DNA of 64,000 nucleotides from Saprospiraceae bacterium (GTDB lineage Bacteria; Bacteroidota; Bacteroidia; Chitinophagales; Saprospiraceae). How positions within the stretch are numbered: position 1 is the stretch's first letter; every line of letters begins with the position of its first letter. This document shows positions 25,687-34,283 of the stretch, one piece after another. The stretch lies in NCBI GenBank assembly GCA_016714025.1, contig JADJOB010000002.1, positions 603,501 to 667,500 on the forward strand, in the 5' to 3' direction. The position numbers and the translations under genes were made by a program. A model generated the notes under the pieces. It did no database searches and was not told the origin of the DNA. It saw nothing but the letters and a program-made list of their open reading frames with translations.

Positions 25687-27258
25687 ATGAATTTGAAGTC
25701 ATTTGATTATATTATTGTTGGTGCCGGATCTGCAGGCTGTGTGCTGGCCAATCGATTGAGTGAGAATCCTGCTATAAAAGTTGCCCTTATCGAAGCCGGG
25801 GGTATCGATCGGCATTTTTTTGTTCAAACACCCGCAGCGTTTTCTAAATTATTTAAAACCAAAAGAGACTGGGCATTTGAAACGACTCCTCAAACTGGAT
25901 TAAATAACCAAAAGATGTTTAGTCCACGTGGAAAAATGTTGGGTGGATGCAGCAGTATGAATGCCATGATCTATACCAGACCCCATCCATTGGATATGGA
26001 AGCATGGTGCAAATTTGGAGTTCAGGGATTTGAATGGGAAAGCTGTTTACCCTATTTAATACGGGCCGAACAACAAATGGGATTTTATCATGATGAAACT
26101 GGTGCCTATTCAAATGAATCTATGTACATCCATCCCTTAACCGAACAATTTGTGCAGACTACACATGAATTTGGTTGGCCGATCAACAAATCAAGTTCGA
26201 GCATTCAAAAGGGCTCGCAATTTTTTTTAAAGAACATTCGGAATGGAAAACGCTTTAGTGTAGTTGACGCATACCTTCAACCAATAGCAGATCGCAAAAA
26301 TTTAATTATTATAAATCACTCACAAGTAAGCAAGCTACTCTTAAATAAAAACGAAGTAACCGGGATTGAATTTGTTCAAAAAAACAAACTGCAGCAATTG
26401 CATTGCAATCGTGAAATCATCCTATGTGCTGGTGCATTTCAATCACCCCAGCTTTTAATGCTGTCAGGAATTGGAAACAGTCTTGAATTGGAAACACACG
26501 GCATCCAAACAATCCTGGATTTAAAAACTGTTGGTAAACACTTGAAAGATCACTTAATATGTGGTATGGCATTTCGTTTAAAAAAAGGAATTCAATCATT
26601 AGATTCCCTCAACCAGCTGGTTCCGGCAGTTACAAGTTTAGTTCAGTATCTTAGAAACAAAACCGGTCCTTTGTGCAGCAACATTGCTGAAGCCGGTTCT
26701 TTTATTAATACAAAAGGCAACAGTGATCGTCCGGATTTGGAATTTCATTTTGGTCCGGCGTTTTTTATTCAACATGGTTTTATTCAACCAAAACCTCATG
26801 GGATTAGTTTTGGACCAACTTTATTACATCCAAAAAGTCAGGGCGCTGTTCAATTGCAATCAAACAATCCGCTGGATGCTCCAGTAATCAATCCAAATTA
26901 TTATCAGGATGAATCCGATTTGCAACTCATGGTGGAAGGATTAAAAATAACGCGTGAAATCAGCAAGCAAAAAGTTTGGGAACAAACCATTGATGCAATT
27001 GAATTTCCAGCATACGAAGCGCGATCAGATGATGATTACATCAAGCACCTTCGTCAATACAGTCAAACGCTTTATCATCCAACAGGAACTTGCAGAATGA
27101 GTGCTTTAGAAGATGGAGTAGTTGATTCTGAATTTAAAGTCAAGGGCATTGCGAATTTTCGAATCGCTGATGCTTCGGTGATTCCGACAACAATTAGCAG
27201 CAATACTCAAGCAACGGTATTGATGCTTGCTGAAAAATTAGCTGCTCAAATGGTTTAA
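25687..27258 (+). CDS. GMC-family FAD-dependent oxidoreductase (choline dehydrogenase-like)
   Basis: About 523 residues from the ATG at 25687 (an upstream TTG adds 10). The FAD-binding motif DYIIVGAGSAGCVLANRLSE is at residues 7-26, the GMC signature 1 region is GGCSSMNAMIYTRP, signature 2 CAGAFQSPQLLMLSGIG, and the C-terminal catalytic block has HPTGTCRM followed by ADASVIPTTISSNTQA. It oxidises an alcohol, plausibly choline or another primary alcohol; substrate not deducible. No signal peptide, so cytoplasmic or membrane-associated. Single gene, ending in a long hairpin shared with the convergent tonB. Confidence 0.88.
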   Translation: MNLKSFDYIIVGAGSAGCVLANRLSENPAIKVALIEAGGIDRHFFVQTPAAFSKLFKTKRDWAFETTPQTGLNNQKMFSPRGKMLGGCSSMNAMIYTRPHPLDMEAWCKFGVQGFEWESCLPYLIRAEQQMGFYHDETGAYSNESMYIHPLTEQFVQTTHEFGWPINKSSSSIQKGSQFFLKNIRNGKRFSVVDAYLQPIADRKNLIIINHSQVSKLLLNKNEVTGIEFVQKNKLQQLHCNREIILCAGAFQSPQLLMLSGIGNSLELETHGIQTILDLKTVGKHLKDHLICGMAFRLKKGIQSLDSLNQLVPAVTSLVQYLRNKTGPLCSNIAEAGSFINTKGNSDRPDLEFHFGPAFFIQHGFIQPKPHGISFGPTLLHPKSQGAVQLQSNNPLDAPVINPNYYQDESDLQLMVEGLKITREISKQKVWEQTIDAIEFPAYEARSDDDYIKHLRQYSQTLYHPTGTCRMSALEDGVVDSEFKVKGIANFRIADASVIPTTISSNTQATVLMLAEKLAAQMV

Positions 27259-27437
27259 CCCATATTATGCAATAGGGTTTCGTAATGAAAGTCAAAAGAC
27301 CAATAAAGACAAGCGCTCCCGCAAGATTTTTTGACAAGCCATAGTAGATCCTATGGTGAAGGAGAAAAATCGAGGAAGTGCTTGTATTTGAAGGTATTTT
27401 GGCTTGGAATAGAAATCCTAATGCATAATATGGGTTT
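27259..27437. repeat. ~180-nt inverted-repeat element between convergent genes
   Basis: Outer arms ACCCATATTATGCAATAGG and CCTAATGCATAATATGGGT (27261-27279 and about 27418-27436) pair with one mismatch. The interior is also partly self-complementary (CAAGCGCT / AGTGCTTG, CCATAG / CTATGG), so the whole segment can form one long imperfect hairpin. It fills exactly the gap between the two stop codons and may terminate both genes, or be a MITE-like element. Confidence 0.75.
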
Positions 27438-28257
27438 AATTCAATTTAAACCCAACCGGCAATACCATCTTTACTGAAACGTTTTTACCATTGTGTTTTC
27501 CAGGCGTCCATTTTGGCATGTTGCTCAGGATTCGGTTTACCATTTCATCACATCCACCACCCAGGCCTCTTAATATTTTAACATCCCGAACTTGTCCGTG
27601 TTTATCAACAATAAATTCAGCTGTAACACGACCTTCAATGCGATTTTCTTTTGCCATCTGTGGATAGCGAATGTTCTTAGCTAAATAATCCATGAGATCT
27701 TTTTCGCCTTTACCAAACTGTGGCATTTCTTCTGCAAACCGAATCGGTTCTTCTTTTGTGATGGTTTCGGATGCTGCATTTATTGATTCAGTTCCTGATG
27801 AAGATCCGCCAGAAATGGTTTCATTTGTCAGGCTCAGTCCTTCTTCCTGAGTTTGATTGCCTGTGCTTTCTGGGATTTGTTCGACTTCTTTTTTTATATC
27901 AAGCGTACTGTCTTTTACAACTTTAAATCCTTCGGCATTGCTTGGTTTTTTTACTGTTGCAGCCCGCAATTCTTTTGCAGGTGGTTTTACATCCATTGGT
28001 TTTTCAATGGGTAAATCTGTTTTCCATTCATGCCAGATTTCCTCCGGACAATTTTCTTCAGCGATCGAAGCATTTTTCATGTTTGCCAGAATTGACGAAC
28101 TAAATGCAGCCAGTACAAATAAGAAAAAAGCAATCAGCATGGCTTTCGTCATATTACTGGATTGTGCTTGCCGGATCCGGTAAGCTCCATATGCTTTGTT
28201 GCGATGCTCAAATACCAATTCGAGCCATTCAAAATCAGAATTCATTGGTGATTTCAT
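27436..28257 (-). CDS. TonB-family energy transducer
   Basis: 273 residues: a short cytoplasmic segment opening with FEHRNKAYGAYRIRQ, which is common in Bacteroidota TonB proteins, one membrane helix (about 37-59), a Pro/Lys/Glu- and Ser-rich periplasmic linker, and a C-terminal TonB domain (about 185-273) with IRYPQMAKENRIEGRVTAEF and VRDVKILRGLGGGCDE. It passes proton-motive energy to TonB-dependent outer-membrane receptors. ExbB/ExbD are not adjacent. The Cys in GGGCDE matches the family. It stands alone. Confidence 0.88.
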   Translation of the reverse strand: MKSPMNSDFEWLELVFEHRNKAYGAYRIRQAQSSNMTKAMLIAFFLFVLAAFSSSILANMKNASIAEENCPEEIWHEWKTDLPIEKPMDVKPPAKELRAATVKKPSNAEGFKVVKDSTLDIKKEVEQIPESTGNQTQEEGLSLTNETISGGSSSGTESINAASETITKEEPIRFAEEMPQFGKGEKDLMDYLAKNIRYPQMAKENRIEGRVTAEFIVDKHGQVRDVKILRGLGGGCDEMVNRILSNMPKWTPGKHNGKNVSVKMVLPVGFKLN

Positions 28258-28344
28258 GGTCTGTAGGTTTTGTATACTGGGATAACGAATGGCCAGATAT
28301 TTTCGTGATCAAATAAAAATTATTTTTTATAAAAATTTACAATA

Positions 28345-31281
28345 CTAATACCTCCCATCTTTTACATAAGCCAACTTTTTCATAAACTTCACTTCGATAC
28401 TTGCAAAATCAAAATCGTCAACGACTTTTCCAGCAATCAGGTAACAGCCTCTTCCCTGAAAAGGAGATTTTTCCAATTCGGGTGGAAAATGGGTGGTATC
28501 AAAAAATTGTCCTTCGCGATCCAGCCAGGTTCCAAAAGCCATTAACTTGCCTTGTTTGGTGCGTACCGGTTTTTGCGTGACGTAATAACCAAGCAACTGT
28601 ACATTGCGGTTCATATACTTTTTTAAATCTTTGGATACGATGCAATCAGATACATCCGCTTCCAACAAGTCAAAAGGATTGCAAAGCGGAAATCCCAATA
28701 ACTCAATTTCGTCAAAGCTTTGATCAAAAGCTCCTTCTTCTAAACCGGGCATTACAAACGCCTCGCTCTCATCATGAAATAAATAAGAATGGACGATTTG
28801 TGTTTTTCCCATTTCGGGCACTGCATTTTTTTCCCACATCAATTCACCCTTGCTCAATCCGGTAAACCGCAAGGCATTTATCCGAATGAGTAATTGCAAT
28901 TGTTCGCGTCCCATCGGTACACGTCGTATAAAATCTTCCAGATTGAGATACGGACCATTGCATTCGCGTTCACGAACAATGCGTTTTCCGGTTGCTTGCT
29001 CAAGTGATTGTATATGAATAAAACCAATCCATACCTGTTGGCCATGAATGTCAGTAAGGTATTTGCTGTTATTGACACAAGGTGCGTGAATCATTGCACC
29101 ACACATCCGGGCTTCGTGCACATACAATTCCGTATTGTAAAATCCACCAAAATTATTAATCACTGCGACCATAAATTCTAATGGAAAATGCGCTTTCAAA
29201 TACAAACTTTGAAAAGATTCAACAGCAAAAGATGCCGAATGTGCTTTACAAAATGAATAGCCGCTAAAACTTTCAATCTGTCGCCATACCTCATGTGCTA
29301 ATTCATCCGGATAACCGCGCTCTTTACAATTTCTAAAATACTTTTCCATCAACAATCGAAACGTATCCGAACTTTTGCGTTTGCCGGTCATGATACGACG
29401 CAAAACATCGGATTCATCCAGATCCAATCCGGCAAAGTGATGGACAATTTTCATCACATCTTCCTGATATACCATGACGCCAAATGTTTCGCGCAGATTT
29501 TCTTCAAAAACCGGATGCAGGTATTGTACTTTTTCCGGATGATGAAAACGTTCAATGTATTCCCGCATCATTCCGGATTGTGCAACACCCGGTCGTATGA
29601 TGCTGCTGGCAGCAACCAGATGTACGTAGGTATCACAACGCAGCTTATTTAATAAACCACGCATCGCAGGGGATTCAATATAAAAACAACCAATGCAATG
29701 CCCCGAGCGCAATTGCGTTTTTACACGAACATTATTTTTAATGGCCGTGATGTCATGAATCTCTATAGATTTTCCTTGATTGCGCCTTACCAGATCTACC
29801 GCATCTTTAATATGTCCCAGTCCACGTTGACTCAGTATATCGAATTTGTGAAAATTTAAATCTTCCGCACCGTACATATCAAAATGGGTGATCGGAAATC
29901 CTTTGGGCATTTGAATCAAAGCCGTATGATAACTCAGCGGTCGTTCAGAAATAATAATACCGCCGGCATGGATAGATAAATAGTTGGGAAATTTTTCAAT
30001 GGCTTTTCCGTATTTAAAAATGTGTTTGGCGTAGGCATGGTGTTTATGACTGGCCAATGGCTGATCTACGATGCAATCAATATCTGCTTTGGGCAAACCA
30101 AACACTTTTCCCAATTCGCGAATGATGGATTTTCCTTTAAAGGTGTTGTAGGTTGCTAATAAAGCGGTGTGCTCGCGCCCATACCGCTCAAAAATATATT
30201 CTGTAACATCGTCGCGGTCACTCCAGGAAAAATCAATATCAAAATCCGGCGGACTCGTTCGATGCGGATTGATAAATCGTTCAAAGTAAAGATCCAGTTC
30301 AAGTGGATCCACATCGGTGATGTACAAACAAAAAGCAACAATGGAATTGGCACCGCTTCCGCGACCCACATGATAATACCCGGCACTTTGTGCATAGCGC
30401 ACGATATCCCAGGTAATTAAAAAGTAAGCACTAAATCCCATGCGGTAAATGACTTGCAATTCACGACGCACACGATCTTCCGCGCGATCCTGATGCGGAC
30501 CATAACGTCGGCGACAACCCTGGAATGCCAGTTTGGCTAATAATTTATAATCACCTTCGGTATTTCCCGTAAATGTTTTGCGGTTGTTGTCATTGTGAGC
30601 AGGCATTTCAAAATGACAGGCTTCTAAAATGGCTTCTGTATTGCGGATGATTTGTGGATATTGCGAAAACCGATCGCGCAAAATTTCCGGATCAATAAAG
30701 AGTTCGTCCGGATCCGCACAGTCCCCGGCTTCTAATTTCCCGAGAACAATATTGAGATCAATGCAGCGAAGTAATTTATGGATGCGAAAGCCCTGCCCAT
30801 TAAGGAAACTGACTGGGCTGAAAACTACGAGCTTGTCCACGTGAGGACGCAAGGCTGAAGAATAAAGGGCAGGTACTTCCGCAGGCCTTATACCTATATA
30901 CTCATGGGTAAAGAGATCTTCAATTGCACAGGGTGCTTTTTTATAGATGACGAAGCAGTGCTTCCATTGTGGAGCTCTTGCGGACAACTCGCTTCCGGAG
31001 AAAGAAGTTTGGGTGAGCAGTTCGTTGATCTCACGGATGCCATCTGCATTTTGAGCCAGGGCGGTGTAACGGAATTGATTCCCCTGACGGAATTCCAGTC
31101 CATAGACGGGCCGGATGCCTTGTTTTTCGCAAAGTTGAGCAAAAGCATAGGCTGCCGAGCAATTGTTGATATCGGTAATCGGCAATATGCGAATACCCTT
31201 TTGCGCAGCTTCTGCGACCACCTGCTCGGGAGCAAGGGTACCGTAACGAAGGGAAAAATAAGTATGTACAGAAAGATGCAT
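28345..31281 (-). CDS. DnaE-type DNA polymerase III alpha subunit, short form
   Basis: 978 residues, shorter than the replicative DnaE (about 1150-1450). An N-terminal PHP domain (LSVHTYFSLRYGTL, residues 2-15), a polymerase palm with the catalytic PPDFDIDFSWSDR (about residue 340), the GRGSGANSIVAFCL block and a helix-hairpin-helix/OB region toward the C-terminus. This size and build match the second, ImuC/DnaE2-like polymerase of many bacteria, which performs translesion synthesis, but imuA/imuB partners are not next to it here. The main replicative copy is presumably elsewhere. GC content is higher than in neighbours. Confidence 0.85.
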   Translation of the reverse strand: MHLSVHTYFSLRYGTLAPEQVVAEAAQKGIRILPITDINNCSAAYAFAQLCEKQGIRPVYGLEFRQGNQFRYTALAQNADGIREINELLTQTSFSGSELSARAPQWKHCFVIYKKAPCAIEDLFTHEYIGIRPAEVPALYSSALRPHVDKLVVFSPVSFLNGQGFRIHKLLRCIDLNIVLGKLEAGDCADPDELFIDPEILRDRFSQYPQIIRNTEAILEACHFEMPAHNDNNRKTFTGNTEGDYKLLAKLAFQGCRRRYGPHQDRAEDRVRRELQVIYRMGFSAYFLITWDIVRYAQSAGYYHVGRGSGANSIVAFCLYITDVDPLELDLYFERFINPHRTSPPDFDIDFSWSDRDDVTEYIFERYGREHTALLATYNTFKGKSIIRELGKVFGLPKADIDCIVDQPLASHKHHAYAKHIFKYGKAIEKFPNYLSIHAGGIIISERPLSYHTALIQMPKGFPITHFDMYGAEDLNFHKFDILSQRGLGHIKDAVDLVRRNQGKSIEIHDITAIKNNVRVKTQLRSGHCIGCFYIESPAMRGLLNKLRCDTYVHLVAASSIIRPGVAQSGMMREYIERFHHPEKVQYLHPVFEENLRETFGVMVYQEDVMKIVHHFAGLDLDESDVLRRIMTGKRKSSDTFRLLMEKYFRNCKERGYPDELAHEVWRQIESFSGYSFCKAHSASFAVESFQSLYLKAHFPLEFMVAVINNFGGFYNTELYVHEARMCGAMIHAPCVNNSKYLTDIHGQQVWIGFIHIQSLEQATGKRIVRERECNGPYLNLEDFIRRVPMGREQLQLLIRINALRFTGLSKGELMWEKNAVPEMGKTQIVHSYLFHDESEAFVMPGLEEGAFDQSFDEIELLGFPLCNPFDLLEADVSDCIVSKDLKKYMNRNVQLLGYYVTQKPVRTKQGKLMAFGTWLDREGQFFDTTHFPPELEKSPFQGRGCYLIAGKVVDDFDFASIEVKFMKKLAYVKDGRY

Positions 31282-31817
31282 AGCGAAACCCTGGTTAAAC
31301 TTATCATAGAACGTGTTTTTGATTTAAAGCCGATGGAAGTCCTGGTTTGCCTTCAGGATCCGGTAGGTTTTTTCCGAAAAACCCACCAAATCCCCTCAGC
31401 TATTTGAAATAATCTATTCGTTTTCAAAGATTTAAACACAAAAATGGTTTTTCTTGTGCTCTGTAATAACTCGTCAAAGATAGACGGATTTTTCGACAAT
31501 GCAATTATTTTATAAAATATTTTTAAAAAAAATAACTGTGGGTCAGCTGAAAGCCTAAACCGCAACCAAACAAGAATCAAAAAACTATTTGATTCGCCAA
31601 ACATAGAATTAGACCTGCCAAGCATCCAGTTGGATGTGATCCCTGTCCGGATTCTGGCACACTATTCCCCCATCTTTTGTTACCAATGATTTAGAACTAC
31701 CGGGATGTAGCTCCTGATAAAAAGCATTTCAAAAAAATCAGGTCCAAATAATTTAAATTTGATTTAAATTTGGAAGCACGCGCATAAGACTTTATTTAAT
31801 CTTTAAACAACCTAGCC
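31282..31817. other. Gene-free stretch upstream of the polymerase gene
   Basis: No convincing coding region on either strand; the 90-codon minus-strand frame at 31353-31625 has no recognisable composition. The only structure noticed is a weak hairpin CACAAAAATGGTTTTTCTTGTG near 31438 and AT-rich runs around 31500-31540. Part of it must hold the promoters of the divergent polymerase and small membrane-protein genes. Confidence 0.4.
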
Positions 31818-32111
31818 ATGCTATTTAATTACGATAAATTAGACGATGCAGCATTTCTAACATTCTGGGGGACCATGAGAAAATTTAAATTCCAATTTTT
31901 TATCCAGTTCATCTATATAAGCTGGGGTACCCTATTATTTTGTCTCGTTTTTAACTCCGCATTCAATTCTTTTAATCCCATAAGCATCCAGGAAATTGGA
32001 ATTGGTCTGACTGTCTTCACCATTAGCGGTATAGTGATGGCTGCTATATCCTACAAAAAAAATGAAAAACGATTTCATGAACCACTTACATCCAATACCA
32101 GGGTCTTTTAA
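31818..32111 (+). CDS. Small two-helix membrane protein
   Basis: 97 residues: a soluble N-terminus (about 1-25), two hydrophobic segments (about 29-50 and 61-81) and a basic C-terminal tail. No family recognised. The stop overlaps the stop of the convergent DUF456 gene by a few bases. Start ATG is preceded by an A/T-rich leader typical for the region. Confidence 0.55.
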   Translation: MLFNYDKLDDAAFLTFWGTMRKFKFQFFIQFIYISWGTLLFCLVFNSAFNSFNPISIQEIGIGLTVFTISGIVMAAISYKKNEKRFHEPLTSNTRVF

Positions 32112-32590
32112 AATAGAGCAGTCACTGCAATCCAAATCATAGCAACACAAAGCGCAACTTTTAAAACCACTCCAAATAAAAATCCCATAAATGTTCCCCA
32201 TGCTGCTTTTCTAGCCTGTGCAGATGTTTTACCCACTAAAAGTTCACCCAACAAAGCACCGGCAAACGCACCTATAAATATACCCAAGGGACCTAATCCC
32301 ATACCCAGTATAAGTCCGATCATACTGCCCCACATCCCTGCTTTCGAACCACCGTATTTCTTTAATCCCAATGCCGGAATTAAATAATCCAATACCGTAA
32401 TCACAACAGTTAAAATGATCAAGACCCATAAGGTATTCGATGAAAACTCATAGGTTTTGGTCCAGTGAATCAATAAGATTCCTAATAAACTAAGTGGCGG
32501 ACCGGGAAGCGGTAACACCGCTCCTATTAAACCAATAAGTAAACACACAAAACCAAGAACTAATAACAGGATATCCACAATTGCTTTCAA
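32108..32590 (-). CDS. DUF456 membrane protein
   Basis: 160 residues with the DUF456 layout: a first helix pair with the GAVLPLPGPPLSLLG turn, a second helix, then glycine-zipper helices (GSMIGLILGMGLGPLG and FAGALLGELL) and a last pair. The start appears to be TTG at 32590, because no in-frame ATG is present. Function unknown; glycine-rich helices suggest tight packing or oligomerisation in the inner membrane. Confidence 0.8.
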   Translation of the reverse strand: MKAIVDILLLVLGFVCLLIGLIGAVLPLPGPPLSLLGILLIHWTKTYEFSSNTLWVLIILTVVITVLDYLIPALGLKKYGGSKAGMWGSMIGLILGMGLGPLGIFIGAFAGALLGELLVGKTSAQARKAAWGTFMGFLFGVVLKVALCVAMIWIAVTALF

Positions 32591-32684
32591 TCATAAACCA
32601 AAAATTTAGAAAATTAGTTCGGGAGAATTTTAGGGAAATGTTGCAATTTTCCAATGCTGCAATGGTTCAATGTTGTAATGTTGC

Positions 32685-32826
32685 AATCGTTTAATGGGTA
32701 AATTCTTTAAATAATTTTTAGAAATAAATTTGAATGGACTAGCAAGTTACTGAAGGCGTCCCGCCGAGGTTGGACTGCTTATAATACGAAGGACACATGT
32801 AAGAAAGGAGTTTAGTCTTTAGAGAA
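32685..32826 (+). repeat. Direct repeat copy 1 (~142 nt)
   Basis: Nearly identical to 32874-33014. Begins AATCGTTTAATGGGT, then a GC-richer core GGCGTCCCGCCGAGGTTGGA and CTTATAATACGAAGGACACA, and ends TTTAGTCTTTAGAGAA. The core contrasts with the AT-rich surroundings and may be a transcribed structured element. Confidence 0.9.
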
Positions 32827-32873
32827 GAAGTCTGTAGGGAAAATGCTGCAATGTTGAAATGTTGCAATGTTGA

Positions 32874-33014
32874 AATCGTTTAATGGGTTAATTCTGTAAC
32901 TAATTTTAGAAATAAATTTGAATGGACTAGCAAGTTACAGAAGGCGTCCCGCCGAGGTTGGACTGCTTATAATACGAAGGACACATGTAAGAAAGGAGTT
33001 TAGTCTTTAGAGAA
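32874..33014 (+). repeat. Direct repeat copy 2 (~141 nt)
   Basis: Second copy, 188-189 nt downstream of copy 1, differing by only a few bases (TTACTG versus TTACAG, and small length changes in the AT-rich start). Confidence 0.9.
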
Positions 33015-33223
33015 ATTTTCCAATTTTGTAATGCTGCAACGTTAAAATTCTGCAATGCTAAAATGGTTCAATGCTGCAATGGTTCATTGATAATACAATG
33101 AACTTATTTACGCTTTTTAATCAGATATATAAAACCAACATTACAGCATTGCAGAATTTTAACACTGCAGCATTGAACCATTGTAGCATTGGAAAATTTC
33201 CCTAAAGACTTCCTTTCTACAGA

Positions 33224-33715
33224 CTAAAGACCTCCCTCTTCCGCCGCTACATTCTTATGATAAACACTGTACACATAAACCGGAATGCCTAATTCATTCA
33301 AATGCTCTTCAAGTATTGGTTTTACTTCAGACCATTCCATGCCTCCAACACCGGTTGATAATTTGGTAATGGCCAAACTTTTAATGCCTTCCTTTTCAAT
33401 TTGTTTTACCATGTTTTTTAAACAATGCCTGATTGAGGAAGCGGTTGCGCGTCCGGGATGAGCAGAAGCTGCAGGCGCTTGTTCCTGGGTTAACAAATTA
33501 AAAATTTTACGCTTGTCTGCACTTTGCCAAAACCAAACTTCGCCGGGTTTAGGATGAAAGGTTTGACAATAATGCCTAAAATCCTTGTACATCGATGGAT
33601 AATTCTCTCGCAGACTCAATGAAAATCCGGTATCAAAATGATCCATTGGCGCTACGCCATGTGCAATGGCATCTGCATTACTTAAAAGGATATCTCCTTC
33701 AACTTCTTTTATCAT
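33224..33715 (-). CDS. Macro-domain protein (TARG1/DarG-like ADP-ribose hydrolase)
   Basis: 163 residues, a single macro domain. It opens with EVEGDILLSNADAIAHGVAP and has the ligand-loop LSTGVGGMEWSEVKP near the C-terminal third, which is the form seen in TARG1 and DarG antitoxin macro domains (their L(A/S)TGVGGL(D/E)W loop) rather than in MacroD types. It probably removes ADP-ribose from protein or nucleic acid. No DarT toxin gene is adjacent, so a toxin-antitoxin role is not supported here. The start is the ATG at 33715; downstream it runs into the repeat array. Confidence 0.82.
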   Translation of the reverse strand: MIKEVEGDILLSNADAIAHGVAPMDHFDTGFSLSLRENYPSMYKDFRHYCQTFHPKPGEVWFWQSADKRKIFNLLTQEQAPAASAHPGRATASSIRHCLKNMVKQIEKEGIKSLAITKLSTGVGGMEWSEVKPILEEHLNELGIPVYVYSVYHKNVAAEEGGL

Positions 33716-33869
33716 ATTGTTAAATTATACACCAAGGTAAGGGGTCCTTGACCTATAATCCGTGATCCCTGTCATAGTTCGATATGACAAAAATCAAAGC
33801 AATCATTAAATCCGACTAAATTGGATTGGGTATTTCGAAAATCCCCATTAAAAAATCATGGAATTGAAA

Positions 33870-34271
33870 TCAATGAGCAATCGAATTTAATAAATCTTCA
33901 AGTTGATGCAGTAAATTTTCTTCATCGTGATTGATGCTTTTGAAAACATGGGCAATTGCCATTGAAGTATGAAGTATTTTTTGCTGGGTATCCTTATCAA
34001 ATAAAGTTTTATGACTAAGCGCAAAATCTTTAAAATCATTAAACGCATCCTTTGAATCATAGCGATTGTCTTCCAACCATTCAAAAACAGCTTCTACCTC
34101 AAATACCAAATCCGTATTGAATTCATCAACGGGATCATCTTTTTCTTTCCAAATGGTGTTGATCTCCTGATGCAACATCTGCAATTCCTGCCTTTTTACA
34201 CGACCATCTGCATTTGCAATCGCATAAAAAAGATAGGCTAATTTCTCATAAAACAGTTCCGGTTTCGTCAT
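33870..34271 (-). CDS. TerB-like protein
   Basis: 133 residues, all helical. The opening LFYAIANADGRVKRQELQML is characteristic of TerB/DjlA-like domains, whose acidic helices bind metal ions. Similar small stand-alone proteins occur widely in Bacteroidota with unknown function. It is 12 nt upstream of nothing on its own strand except the barrel gene behind it, with which it may be co-transcribed. Confidence 0.7.
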   Translation of the reverse strand: MTKPELFYEKLAYLFYAIANADGRVKRQELQMLHQEINTIWKEKDDPVDEFNTDLVFEVEAVFEWLEDNRYDSKDAFNDFKDFALSHKTLFDKDTQQKILHTSMAIAHVFKSINHDEENLLHQLEDLLNSIAH

Positions 34272-34283
34272 GGGATTTATTAA

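Larger units (their letters stand above)
32630..33218. repeat. Inverted low-complexity repeat built on TGCAATG words
   Basis: A left arm (about 32630-32690) of AATGCTGCAATGGTTCAATG-type words is matched in reverse complement by the right arm (about 33140-33218), which includes the words for TTTAGGGAAATTTTCC and AGTCTGTAG at the outer edge. Two direct repeats lie inside. It fills the gap between DUF456 and the macro-domain gene and contains no credible gene. Confidence 0.8.

Noticed and set aside
30894..31407. Frames of 137 and 167 codons overlapping the polymerase gene start
   Set aside because: One is antisense to the well-supported polymerase gene and the other shares its strand in another frame; both are shadow frames in a higher-GC gene.
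31353..31625. 90-codon minus-strand frame upstream of the polymerase
   Set aside because: No recognisable domain, no plausible leader, crosses low-complexity sequence. A partner gene (imuB-like) was looked for here and not found.
32630..33218. CRISPR array or tRNA cluster
   Set aside because: Degenerate words with no fixed repeat-spacer structure; no tRNA-like fold recognised.
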